64,000 nt of DNA, from positions 62,001-126,000 of the forward strand of contig NZ_PPEG02000007.1 in assembly GCF_002899945.2 (NCBI RefSeq). The letters are read 5' to 3'. Shown here in pieces: positions 51,057 through 59,121 of this stretch. Source of the DNA: Chryseobacterium viscerum (GTDB taxonomy: Bacteria > Bacteroidota > Bacteroidia > Flavobacteriales > Weeksellaceae). The position numbers and the translations under genes were made by a program. Within the stretch, counting starts at the first letter, position 1; each line of letters starts with the position of its first letter. The notes under the pieces are model-generated. The model made no database searches. It was not told the origin of the DNA and saw only the letters and a list, made by a program, of their open reading frames with translations.

Positions 51057-52004
51057 GTGAAATTTATGAATGCCGGCGCTGAAAAATATTCTCAACTGAT
51101 AAAATCCAAGGCAAAAAGTTTTGGGTTCCAGAGTTGTGGCATTTCCAAAACAGATTTTCTCGAGGAAGATGCTCCCCATCTTGAAAAATGGCTGAAGAAT
51201 AATTATAACGGCGAAATGAAGTACATGGAAAATCATTTTGACAAAAGACTTGATCCCAGGCTTTTGGTGGAGGGCTCCAAGTCTGTTATTTCACTTTCTT
51301 ATAATTACTTTCCCGAAGAAAAAATTTCAATATTAGAGAATTATAAGATCTCAAAATATGCCTATGCAGAAGATTACCATGAAGTAATCAAAGAGATACT
51401 CCGTGAGATGGTAGCTGAGCTACAGGAAGAAATAGGAGAATTTGGATTTCGTGTTTTTGTAGACTCTGCACCGGTTATGGAAAGAAGCTGGGCCCGGAAA
51501 TCCGGGCTGGGCTGGGTAGGAAAAAATGCCAACCTGATTACCAGACAAAATGGATCTTTTTATTTTCTTGCCGAAATTATCTGTGACCTTGAGCTCATAC
51601 CGGATCATGCGACTACAGATCATTGCGGAACATGCAGGAAATGTATTGATGCCTGTCCTACAGATGCTATTGTTTCTGAAAAAATTATTGACGGGAGTCG
51701 TTGTATTTCTTATGCAACCATAGAACTGAAAGAAGAGATTCCGGATTATTTTAAAGATAAAATGGAAGACTGGATGTTCGGTTGTGATATCTGCCAGGAC
51801 GTATGTCCCTGGAACCGTTTCTCAGCACCCAATAAACAAAGCCGTTTCAAGCCCAATGAAAGTTTGAAGAACTTCAAAAAAGGAGAATGGAAAGAACTTA
51901 CCCAGGAAATTTTCTCTGAGATCTTCAGAAAATCTCCCGTAAAACGTACCAAATTTGCAGGGCTGAAGAGAAATATTGAGTTTCTGCAAAGGTCTTCTGA
52001 TTGA
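51057..52004 (+). CDS. queG: Epoxyqueuosine reductase
   Basis: This 315-residue cobalamin- and iron-sulfur-dependent enzyme performs the last step of queuosine tRNA modification. It has the DUF1730/QueG N-domain with VDSAPVMERSWA (catalytic Asp136) and two ferredoxin-type clusters: C190-x2-C193-x2-C196-x3-C200 and C216, C243, C246, C250. The start is either GTG 51057 or ATG 51066 (MNAGAEKY); the promoter position allows both. The length is shorter than the E. coli protein but usual for this phylum, lacking the C-terminal HEAT extension. Confidence 0.94.
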   Translation: MKFMNAGAEKYSQLIKSKAKSFGFQSCGISKTDFLEEDAPHLEKWLKNNYNGEMKYMENHFDKRLDPRLLVEGSKSVISLSYNYFPEEKISILENYKISKYAYAEDYHEVIKEILREMVAELQEEIGEFGFRVFVDSAPVMERSWARKSGLGWVGKNANLITRQNGSFYFLAEIICDLELIPDHATTDHCGTCRKCIDACPTDAIVSEKIIDGSRCISYATIELKEEIPDYFKDKMEDWMFGCDICQDVCPWNRFSAPNKQSRFKPNESLKNFKKGEWKELTQEIFSEIFRKSPVKRTKFAGLKRNIEFLQRSSD

Positions 52005-52362
52005 TTTTTCCCTGAACTTTCGGTGACAATTCCCCCTTTGGAATTTTTTGAAGTTCCAAACCAGAGCTGATAGTCGACCATTCCTTAAATTTTATGCTTT
52101 AAGGAAGTAAAGATTTACAACAGTAAATTTCTTGAAAAACTTTTCCTATAAAGAAAAATTGATTCTCAGGAGATCAGAATCTCACCGAAAATCAACGTTT
52201 TTTTTGTACTCTTTTAGGAGCTGTTTTTACTCTTACTTTAAATCTTTTTTGGGATTTGATATTTTTACGCATATTTGTGAATATTTCGTAACTAAATATA
52301 GCCTTTTTTTCGATTAAAACAAATACTTTTACGGAAAATTATAGATTAAATTTTATTAAAAC
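52005..52362. other. AT-rich gap with three small hairpins, no gene
   Basis: It contains TTTGGAA...TTCCAAA (52038-52063), CCTTAAA...TTTAAGG (52083-52105) and GATTCT...AGAATC (52160-52177). Near the right end is a TACTTTTA -7-like box (52325-52332) that could drive the DUF2459/YkuD_2 pair. The short open frame at 52132 has no coding character. Confidence 0.5.
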
Positions 52363-53046
52363 ATGACTGTGAAAACGATATTATTGTATCTCCTGAAAGT
52401 GATAGGAATTATTTTGGGAATTGTAGTTATTTATGTAATCCTGGGGCTTCTTATTCCCTATATTCCGGTTTCGGCTAAAGATGATGGAGAGAAGAAAGAA
52501 ATTCCAATCTATATTTATACCAACGGAGTACATACCGACATCGTAATGCCCGTGAAAAACGATTTGCAGGACTGGAGTCAGAAAATTCCATTTGCCAATA
52601 TAAAATCCAAAAAGACAGATTATCAATATATCGGAATAGGATGGGGCGACAAAGGTTTTTATCTTGATACTCCGACGTGGGCTGACCTGAAATTTTCAAC
52701 AGCCGTGAAAGCTGCATTCTGGCTAAGCGATTCTGCCATGCACTGTACTTATTATAATACGATGAAAGAAGGTGATGACTGTAAAATGATCATGATCAGC
52801 AGAAACCAGTATCAGAATTTAGTAAAATTTGTAGAAGATAAATTTGACAGAGACCAAAACGGAAACTTTATGCTGATCCCTACAAATGCTGTATACAGTG
52901 ATAATGATGCCTTTTACGATGCTAAAGGAACCTACAGCTTTCTTTACACTTGCAATACATGGTCAAATAATGCTTTAAAAGCTGCCGGACAAAAAGCTGC
53001 ACTTTGGACTCCTACTGATTTCGGAATTTTTCAGCACTATAAATAA
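52363..53046 (+). CDS. DUF2459 (TIGR02117) family membrane-anchored protein
   Basis: This 227-residue protein has an N-terminal membrane helix (about 8-30). The DUF2459 domain has IYIYTNGVHTDIVMPV at the start and IGIGWGDKGFYLDTPTW in the middle. The tail has LYTCNTWSNNALKAAG with the conserved Cys. The fold resembles papain-like/NlpC peptidases; the His near residue 54 and the tail Cys could form a catalytic pair, which is inference. It starts a two-gene operon with the YkuD_2 lipoprotein (2-nt gap). Confidence 0.85.
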   Translation: MTVKTILLYLLKVIGIILGIVVIYVILGLLIPYIPVSAKDDGEKKEIPIYIYTNGVHTDIVMPVKNDLQDWSQKIPFANIKSKKTDYQYIGIGWGDKGFYLDTPTWADLKFSTAVKAAFWLSDSAMHCTYYNTMKEGDDCKMIMISRNQYQNLVKFVEDKFDRDQNGNFMLIPTNAVYSDNDAFYDAKGTYSFLYTCNTWSNNALKAAGQKAALWTPTDFGIFQHYK

Positions 53047-53048
53047 GA

Positions 53049-53696
53049 ATGAAGAAAATAGGCCTTTTGTTTATCGTTTTTTGGATTTGTTCCTGCTCTC
53101 AGGAGAAAAAAGACAATATAAGAAACATCATTGAGCCTGCCATCGTTGCAGAAAAGAAACCTGAAGTAGAGCTTTCCAAGCTGAAAATAAAAGCGGAAGA
53201 AGCCTTGAAGTTCTGTACTTCAAAGAATCTTAACCGTGACTTTTGTATTCTGATTGATATGAGCCTTCATTCCGGAATTAAGCGTTTTTTTGTTTGGGAT
53301 TTTAAAAATAATAAGATATCAAAAGAATATCTCGTAGGACATGGTTGTGGCTCCAATTCCTGGAGTAAAGATAATTCTAAAGCAAATCCGGGATTCAGTA
53401 ACGAAGATGGAAGCCACCTTTCATCTCTGGGAAAATATAAATTGGAAGGAAGAGGGTATAGTGACTGGGGAATCAATATAAAATACCTGATGCACGGCCT
53501 TGAAGAAACCAACAGCAATGCGTTAAAAAGATTTATTGTCTTTCATTCCTGGAATATGATGAGTGATACTGAAGTATTTCCCAAAGGTTCACCCGAAGGC
53601 TGGGGATGTCCTACCGTTTCCAATAATGCAATGAAAGAAATTGATCCGATGATTCAGAAGTCCGGAAAACCTGTACTGATGTGGATCTATAATTAA
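53049..53696 (+). CDS. Murein L,D-transpeptidase catalytic-domain (YkuD_2) lipoprotein
   Basis: This 215-residue protein has lipobox WICSC (signal 1-16). The YkuD_2 domain spans about 50-213, with FCILIDMSLHSG, LVGHGCGSNSW and HSWNMM. The active-site block is PEGWGCPTVSN, where the catalytic Cys replaces the usual S-H-G-C pattern with G-W-G-C-P. It is a second, differently built L,D-transpeptidase-like protein besides the one at 6671. It is tightly linked to the DUF2459 gene (2 nt), so a joint cell-wall role is likely. Confidence 0.85.
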   Translation: MKKIGLLFIVFWICSCSQEKKDNIRNIIEPAIVAEKKPEVELSKLKIKAEEALKFCTSKNLNRDFCILIDMSLHSGIKRFFVWDFKNNKISKEYLVGHGCGSNSWSKDNSKANPGFSNEDGSHLSSLGKYKLEGRGYSDWGINIKYLMHGLEETNSNALKRFIVFHSWNMMSDTEVFPKGSPEGWGCPTVSNNAMKEIDPMIQKSGKPVLMWIYN

Positions 53697-53706
53697 ATCT
53701 TTGTCA

Positions 53707-53714
53707 TACATTTG
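53707..53714 (+). promoter_or_regulatory. -7 element of the SRPBCC gene
   Basis: TACATTTG, an exact match, 33 nt before the ATG at 53748. Confidence 0.5.
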
Positions 53715-53747
53715 TTTCATAATCATTATATAAATTGATTTCATCCT

Positions 53748-54200
53748 ATGAAACATACGCTTTTCCGTGAACAGCAGCTCAACTGTGATATAGAAACCGC
53801 CTGGAAATTCTTTTCTTCAGCCAATAACCTTTCTGAAATTACTCCGAAAGACATGGGCTTTATTGTATTGACGGAAATGGAAGATGATGAAATTTATGAA
53901 GGAATGATCATCGATTATTACGTTTCTCCCTTATTCGGAATTAAAATGAAATGGCAGACTGAGATTATCCACGTTGACTTTCAGAAAAGTTTCATCGATT
54001 TCCAGAAAAAAGGCCCGTACAAATTGTGGAATCATCATCATGAATTTATTCCCAACGAAGAAGGTGTTCTGATGAGAGATACGATAGATTATGAACTTCC
54101 AATGGGATTTTTAGGCGAAATTGCACATCGCGTTTTCATCAGAAAAAAACTGGAACATATCTTCGATTACCGTTTCAGAGTCCTCAGTAGGTTGTTTTAA
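53748..54200 (+). CDS. SRPBCC (START-like) family ligand-binding protein
   Basis: This 150-residue cytoplasmic protein fits the SRPBCC helix-grip fold. The opening strand and helix are FREQQLNCDIETAWKFFSSANNLSEITPKDMGF. After them come alternating strands, a HHHEFIPNEEGVLMRDTIDYELPMG segment, and a long C-terminal helix. The family binds hydrophobic ligands, and this branch is often found near cryptochrome- or TIGR01777-like genes, which are absent here. No catalytic residues are evident. Confidence 0.85.
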   Translation: MKHTLFREQQLNCDIETAWKFFSSANNLSEITPKDMGFIVLTEMEDDEIYEGMIIDYYVSPLFGIKMKWQTEIIHVDFQKSFIDFQKKGPYKLWNHHHEFIPNEEGVLMRDTIDYELPMGFLGEIAHRVFIRKKLEHIFDYRFRVLSRLF

Positions 54201-54203
54201 TAA

Positions 54204-54272
54204 TTCAATAGAAACGGTCTTTAGCCCGTTTAAAAACGATAACCAAAATTCTATTGGCTTTAGCCAAAACTT
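54204..54272 (+). repeat. Paired-hairpin intergenic repeat, copy 2
   Basis: It matches 13333-13400 end to end: TTCAATAGAAA..GG.CTTTAGCCCGTTTA at the left and ATTGGCTT.AGCCAAAACTT at the right, with a diverged spacer of similar length. Confidence 0.8.
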
Positions 54273-54336
54273 TTAACGATTCTAGTTAGATACCTTCGGG
54301 ATAACAGAATGCATCAATAGACTTCGCATTCTCTTT

Positions 54337-54354
54337 GTCATTCCGGAGGAATCC
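54337..54354 (+). repeat. GTCATTCCGNAGGAAT word, second locus
   Basis: GTCATTCCGGAGGAATCC is shared with 19551-19568 except at two positions. Confidence 0.6.
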
Positions 54355-54435
54355 AAATGCCAATGGGTAGAATTATTCATCCATTCTTTAAGTTTTTTTA
54401 ACAGTTCAACGGCCTGAATTCCCAGTAAAAATCGC

Positions 54436-54443
54436 TATTTTTG
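54436..54443 (+). promoter_or_regulatory. -7 element of the RND efflux operon
   Basis: TATTTTTG, an exact match, 45 nt before the first small gene at 54489. Confidence 0.55.
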
Positions 54444-54488
54444 CAGGATTATCGTTTTTTACTGAAAAACTAATGTGTTCTGATTGAC

Positions 54489-54821
54489 ATGGCAGGTCTG
54501 AGGTCATTTTTCTTATTTTATATTATACTGGTTTTTACCCTTTTCAATTCGAATTGGGCAGAAAAATCGCTGCATAATATTCCTCATATTCCTCCTGTAA
54601 ATAACATTCATGTTCTGGATGTTTACGAAGAAGCAGACATGAATACGCATGCGTTGCCTTCTGTTTCCAAAATTGTAAAACAATTAGCCAGAAAAAGCGA
54701 AAATTCAACTTCGGATTTTTCAGGGATTTTAAAAGTGATCCCGAAAATTACTCTTCCGAAGATTGCTCTATCTACTATTTGCGGAGTTAAGTCCTTTCTC
54801 CATCTCCTCCAGTTGTACTAA
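54489..54821 (+). CDS. Small exported protein preceding the RND efflux genes
   Basis: This 110-residue protein has an N-terminal signal/anchor (MAGLRSFFLFYIILVFTLF), then a polar region with PHIPPVNNIHVLDVYEE and a hydrophobic C-terminal part. No family was recognised. It lies between the operon promoter and the adaptor gene, 60 nt upstream of it. It may be a small leader or accessory protein of the pump. It could also be a chance frame, but the signal-like start and promoter position argue for a gene. Confidence 0.5.
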   Translation: MAGLRSFFLFYIILVFTLFNSNWAEKSLHNIPHIPPVNNIHVLDVYEEADMNTHALPSVSKIVKQLARKSENSTSDFSGILKVIPKITLPKIALSTICGVKSFLHLLQLY

Positions 54822-54881
54822 GTTTAAGTTTCTGAAAACCAAATCATTTTAACGGAAATCTTATAACTTAAACATTTATAA

Positions 54882-55970
54882 ATGTATTTTAAAAACGTAA
54901 TAATTTGCATTCTTGCAACATTATTCGCTGTGTCATGCAGTAAAGACAAGGAAAAAAACAGTCCAAAAGAAAAAGAAGTTCCCGTACTGGAAATCAAAGA
55001 AAAAGATACATTGGTGAGCAACCAGTTTGTCACCGATATCCAGGCTAAAAAGAATGTTGAAATGCGATCCAGAATCGGAGGCATTATACAGCATATTTAT
55101 GTGAACGAGGGACAATTTGTACATCAGGGGCAGGCTTTATTTAAAATCAATGACGCCGAGCTGCAGATGGAACTTTTGAAGGCAAATGCGGCATTAAAGC
55201 AGACCGAAGCAGACGTACGTATTGCAGAAGTAGAACTGAAGCAGATTCAGAGTCTTCATGCTAAAAAATTTGTAGCCAATAATGAACTGGAACTGGTGAA
55301 GGCAAAGCTGTCTTCGGCGAAAGCAAAACATGCCTTTGCTGATGCCGAAAAACAAACCGTCCTCCAGAAAATAAACTTTACGAGAATTACAGCACCTTTT
55401 GATGGGGTCATTGACGTGATTCCTCTTAAGGACGGAAGTTTAGTGGAAAATGGAACGCTATTGACTACACTGTCTCAATTGAACGAAGTCTATGCCTACT
55501 TCTCGATTCCTGAAAATTTATATTTTGAGCTTTTGGCTGATGATAAGATTGGCAGTCATCAAAAGATCGAACTTACGCTGCCTAACGGAGTCAATTATCA
55601 GTTCAACGGAGCTTTAAAAACCGCCGAAGGGGAAATCGACAGGACGACAGGTTCTATTCGTTATAAAGTGCTTTTCCCGAATCCGGACCGTCTGATCAAG
55701 CACGGTACTTCCGGGAAGCTTATTATTTCCGAACATCAGGCTAATGCGATCCTTATTCCACAAAAATCGACTTTCTCTATCCAGGATAAGACCTACGCTT
55801 TTACAGTGGATAAGCAGAATAAAGTGAAAATGACCAACATTAAGATCGGAGCCACACTGAGAGATTCTTATATCGTGGAAAGCGGTCTTAAAAAAGGGGA
55901 TTTAATCATTTATGAAGGAACTCAGTCTTTAAAGGATGGTGATATTATCAAAATCAAAAAGAAGTATTAA
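54882..55970 (+). CDS. RND efflux pump periplasmic adaptor (AcrA/MexA-like) lipoprotein
   Basis: This 362-residue protein has lipobox FAVSC (Cys about 20). It has a barrel-sandwich with SRIGGIIQHIYVNEGQFVHQGQALFKI and a coiled hairpin (about 95-155). The second lipoyl half is FTRITAPFDGVIDVIPLKDGSLV, followed by beta-barrel and membrane-proximal domains. It bridges the inner-membrane pump and the outer-membrane channel. It is the second gene of the operon, 28 nt before the pump gene. Confidence 0.95.
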   Translation: MYFKNVIICILATLFAVSCSKDKEKNSPKEKEVPVLEIKEKDTLVSNQFVTDIQAKKNVEMRSRIGGIIQHIYVNEGQFVHQGQALFKINDAELQMELLKANAALKQTEADVRIAEVELKQIQSLHAKKFVANNELELVKAKLSSAKAKHAFADAEKQTVLQKINFTRITAPFDGVIDVIPLKDGSLVENGTLLTTLSQLNEVYAYFSIPENLYFELLADDKIGSHQKIELTLPNGVNYQFNGALKTAEGEIDRTTGSIRYKVLFPNPDRLIKHGTSGKLIISEHQANAILIPQKSTFSIQDKTYAFTVDKQNKVKMTNIKIGATLRDSYIVESGLKKGDLIIYEGTQSLKDGDIIKIKKKY

Positions 55971-55998
55971 CCTTTCATAATCTTTAAATCAATTTACT

Positions 55999-58900
55999 AT
56001 GGTAGAAATGTTTATAAGACGAAAGGTTCTTTCGTTGGTTATTTCCATATTATTTGTTCTGCTGGGAATTATGGCGCTGCTGAAGATGCCCATTACGCAG
56101 TTTCCGGATATCGTACCGCCGTCAGTAACCGTTACGGCAAAATATACCGGTGCCAATGCTGAAGTATCTGCCAATGCTGTAGCCCTTCCTCTGGAACGCG
56201 CCATCAATGGTGTGCCTGGGATGACGTATATGTCTACAGTAACATCGAATGACGGTCTTACCCTTATTCAGGTTTTCTTTGAAGTAGGAGTAGATCCTGA
56301 TGTAGCAGCGGTAAACGTTCAGAACAGAGTGACAACAATCCTTGATGAGCTTCCCGAAGAGGTAATCAGGGCCGGAGTTACCACTGAAAAAGAGGTAAAC
56401 AGCATGCTGATGTACCTGAACATCACGAGTACAGATCCGAGCCAGGATGAGCAGTTCATCTATAACTTTACAGATATTAATGTCCTTCAGGAGCTAAAAC
56501 GTATTGATGGAGTAGGACGTGCTGAGATCATGGGCCAGAAAGAGTACTCGATGAGAGTATGGCTGGATCCGCAGAAAATGGCGGCTTACAATATTTCGGC
56601 AGATGAAGTGATTGCTTCGCTGCAAAAACAGAATATTTCGGCAGCACCCGGAAAAGTAGGAGAAACATCCGGAAAAACTTCCAGCCAGCTTCAATATGTA
56701 ATCAAATATAAAGGGAAGTTTTTTGAGCCTAAGCAATACGAGGAAATTCCCATCAGATCTGATGTTGACGGAACGATCTTAAAACTGAAGGATATTGCTA
56801 AAGTAGAATTCGGAGCAATGAACTACGGAATGGTTTCCAAAACAGACGGAAGACCTTCTGCATCCATCATGATGAAGCAGCGCCCCGGTTCCAATGCTTC
56901 TGAAGTAATTGAAAGCGTAAAAGCAAAAATGGACGAATTGAAAGTCACTTCCTTCCCTCCCGGAATGGAGTACAATATGGCTTATGATGTCTCCCGATTC
57001 CTGGATGCTTCCATCAGTGCAGTGCTCACTACCCTTATTGAAGCCTTTATTCTGGTAGGAATCGTAGTGTTTATCTTCCTTCAGGACTGGCGCTCCACAT
57101 TGATTCCTGTACTGGCAGTTCCGGTAGCATTGGTAGGAACGTTTGCTTTCATGAATATGCTGGATTTCTCAGTAAACCTTCTGACTCTTTTTGCCCTGGT
57201 TCTCGCCATCGGAATTGTCGTCGATAATGCGATTGTCGTCGTTGAAGCCGTCCATGTTAAAATGGAAGAAGGCATGAATGCAATGGATGCAACCATCACT
57301 GCCACTAAAGAAATTGCAGGAGCGGTAGTGGCTATTACCATCGTAATGTCTGCCGTATTTATTCCTGTAGCGTTTCTTGATGGCCCGGTGGGAGTATTCT
57401 ACCGTCAGTTTTCATTAACGCTGGCCATCAGTATTGTAATTTCAGGAGTGAATGCATTGACGCTTACTCCGGCGCTTTGTGCGATTATTTTAAAACCTCA
57501 TAATCATCAGAAGAAGAAAACAATCATCGACAGGGCTTTCCAGAGTTTCAATACAGGATTTGAAAGACTGACTAATGGGTATGTAGGTATTTTATCAAAA
57601 TTTGCGACAAGAACTACGGTTACTTTTGGGCTGTTGTTTTTATTTGTCGGACTTACTTTTGTGACCAGTAAATTCCTGCCAACAGGGTTTATTCCAATGG
57701 AAGACCAGGGAATGGTGTATGTAAGTGTAACCACTCCACAGGGGGCAACGGTAGAAAGAACAGAGAAAGTGCTGGATGAAGTGACAGGTATTGCGAAGAA
57801 AATTAAAGGAGTAGAAAACGTGACCACGCTGGCCGGCTACAGCATTGTAACGGAAATCGCAGGTTCATCTTATGGAATGGCAATGATCAACCTTAAAGAC
57901 TGGAAAGAAAGAGATATTTCAGTGAACGATCTGATTGCAGACCTTTCAGAAAAAACAAAAAGTATTGCAGATGCCCAGATTGAGATCTTTGCACCGCCAA
58001 CGGTTCCCGGATTTGGAAATACCAGTGGTTTTGAACTGCGTTTATTGGACAGAACCGGAGGAACCATCGAGAATACAGATAAAATCACCAAGAATTTTGT
58101 TAAAAAACTGAATGAGGCTCCTGAGCTGCAGAACAGTTTTACCAGTTTTGATGCTACTTTCCCGCAGTATATGATCAATGTAGATTACGATATGGCAGCG
58201 AAGAAAGGAGTCTCGGTAGACAACGCAATGTCTACATTACAGACCATGCTGGGATCGTATTATGCCACCAATTTTATTCGTTTCAGTCAGATGTATAAAG
58301 TGATGGTACAGGCAAGCCCTGAGCACAGAGATACCCCTGAAAGTATTCTGAATTTATATTTAAAGAATGACAAAGGGGAAATGGTTCCGTTTTCAACATT
58401 CATCACCATTGAAAAAGTGTACGGACCTGAAGTACTGACGAGGTACAATATGTATATGTCTGCCATGATCAACGGAGAACCTGCTGACGGTTACAGTTCC
58501 GGAGATGCTATTGCAGCTGTAGAGCGTGTAGCCAAAGAGATCCTTCCGAGAGGATTCGATATTGAATGGTCGGGGATGACCAGAGAAGAGATTTTATCAG
58601 GAAATCAGACCGTTTATATCTTCCTGATCTGTCTTCTATTCGTGTATCTTTTATTAGCAGCACAATACGAGAGTTTCCTTCTTCCGATGCCTGTATTATT
58701 AAGCCTTCCGATGGGAATTTTCGGTTCTTATATCGCACTGGTGCTGGCAGGGCTGGATAATAATATTTATGCACAGGTGGCATTGGTCATGTTGATTGGT
58801 CTTCTCGCCAAAAATGCTATTCTGATTGTAGAATTTGCGGTGGCAAGAAACAAACAGGGATTTGATATCATTTCGTCAGCGATTGAAGGAGCAAGACAGC

Positions 58901-59121
58901 GTCTTCGACCGATTCTGATGACCTCTTTCGCATTCGTAGCAGGACTTATTCCGTTGTGTATTGCATCAGGAGCTGGTGCAATTGGTAACCGTTCTATTGG
59001 TACAGCTGCTGCAGGAGGAATGCTGATTGGGACTATCTTCGGATTAGTTGTGATTCCGGGACTGTATATATTCTTTGCAAAACTTGAAAATAAGAAGAAA
59101 AATGAAAAGATTAAATCATAG
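55999..59121 (+). CDS. RND (HAE1) efflux pump inner-membrane subunit, AcrB-like
   Basis: This 1040-residue proton-driven exporter has twelve membrane helices and two large periplasmic loops. The first helix block is MVEMFIRRKVLSLVISI, and the pore/docking domains include PTVPGFGNTSGFELRLLDRTGG, typical of HAE1. In helix 4 the proton-relay pair reads VVDNAIVVVE, with Asp409 kept but the second acidic residue replaced by Asn410. The helix-10 Lys is present (LLAKNAILIVEF). The substrate is a drug or lipophilic compound. The tolC-like gene starts inside its last codons. Confidence 0.95.
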   Translation: MVEMFIRRKVLSLVISILFVLLGIMALLKMPITQFPDIVPPSVTVTAKYTGANAEVSANAVALPLERAINGVPGMTYMSTVTSNDGLTLIQVFFEVGVDPDVAAVNVQNRVTTILDELPEEVIRAGVTTEKEVNSMLMYLNITSTDPSQDEQFIYNFTDINVLQELKRIDGVGRAEIMGQKEYSMRVWLDPQKMAAYNISADEVIASLQKQNISAAPGKVGETSGKTSSQLQYVIKYKGKFFEPKQYEEIPIRSDVDGTILKLKDIAKVEFGAMNYGMVSKTDGRPSASIMMKQRPGSNASEVIESVKAKMDELKVTSFPPGMEYNMAYDVSRFLDASISAVLTTLIEAFILVGIVVFIFLQDWRSTLIPVLAVPVALVGTFAFMNMLDFSVNLLTLFALVLAIGIVVDNAIVVVEAVHVKMEEGMNAMDATITATKEIAGAVVAITIVMSAVFIPVAFLDGPVGVFYRQFSLTLAISIVISGVNALTLTPALCAIILKPHNHQKKKTIIDRAFQSFNTGFERLTNGYVGILSKFATRTTVTFGLLFLFVGLTFVTSKFLPTGFIPMEDQGMVYVSVTTPQGATVERTEKVLDEVTGIAKKIKGVENVTTLAGYSIVTEIAGSSYGMAMINLKDWKERDISVNDLIADLSEKTKSIADAQIEIFAPPTVPGFGNTSGFELRLLDRTGGTIENTDKITKNFVKKLNEAPELQNSFTSFDATFPQYMINVDYDMAAKKGVSVDNAMSTLQTMLGSYYATNFIRFSQMYKVMVQASPEHRDTPESILNLYLKNDKGEMVPFSTFITIEKVYGPEVLTRYNMYMSAMINGEPADGYSSGDAIAAVERVAKEILPRGFDIEWSGMTREEILSGNQTVYIFLICLLFVYLLLAAQYESFLLPMPVLLSLPMGIFGSYIALVLAGLDNNIYAQVALVMLIGLLAKNAILIVEFAVARNKQGFDIISSAIEGARQRLRPILMTSFAFVAGLIPLCIASGAGAIGNRSIGTAAAGGMLIGTIFGLVVIPGLYIFFAKLENKKKNEKIKS

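Noticed and set aside
52132..52317. 61-residue frame before the DUF2459 gene
   Set aside because: Ser/Phe-rich with no promoter or ribosome site; it spans a hairpin and has no family match.
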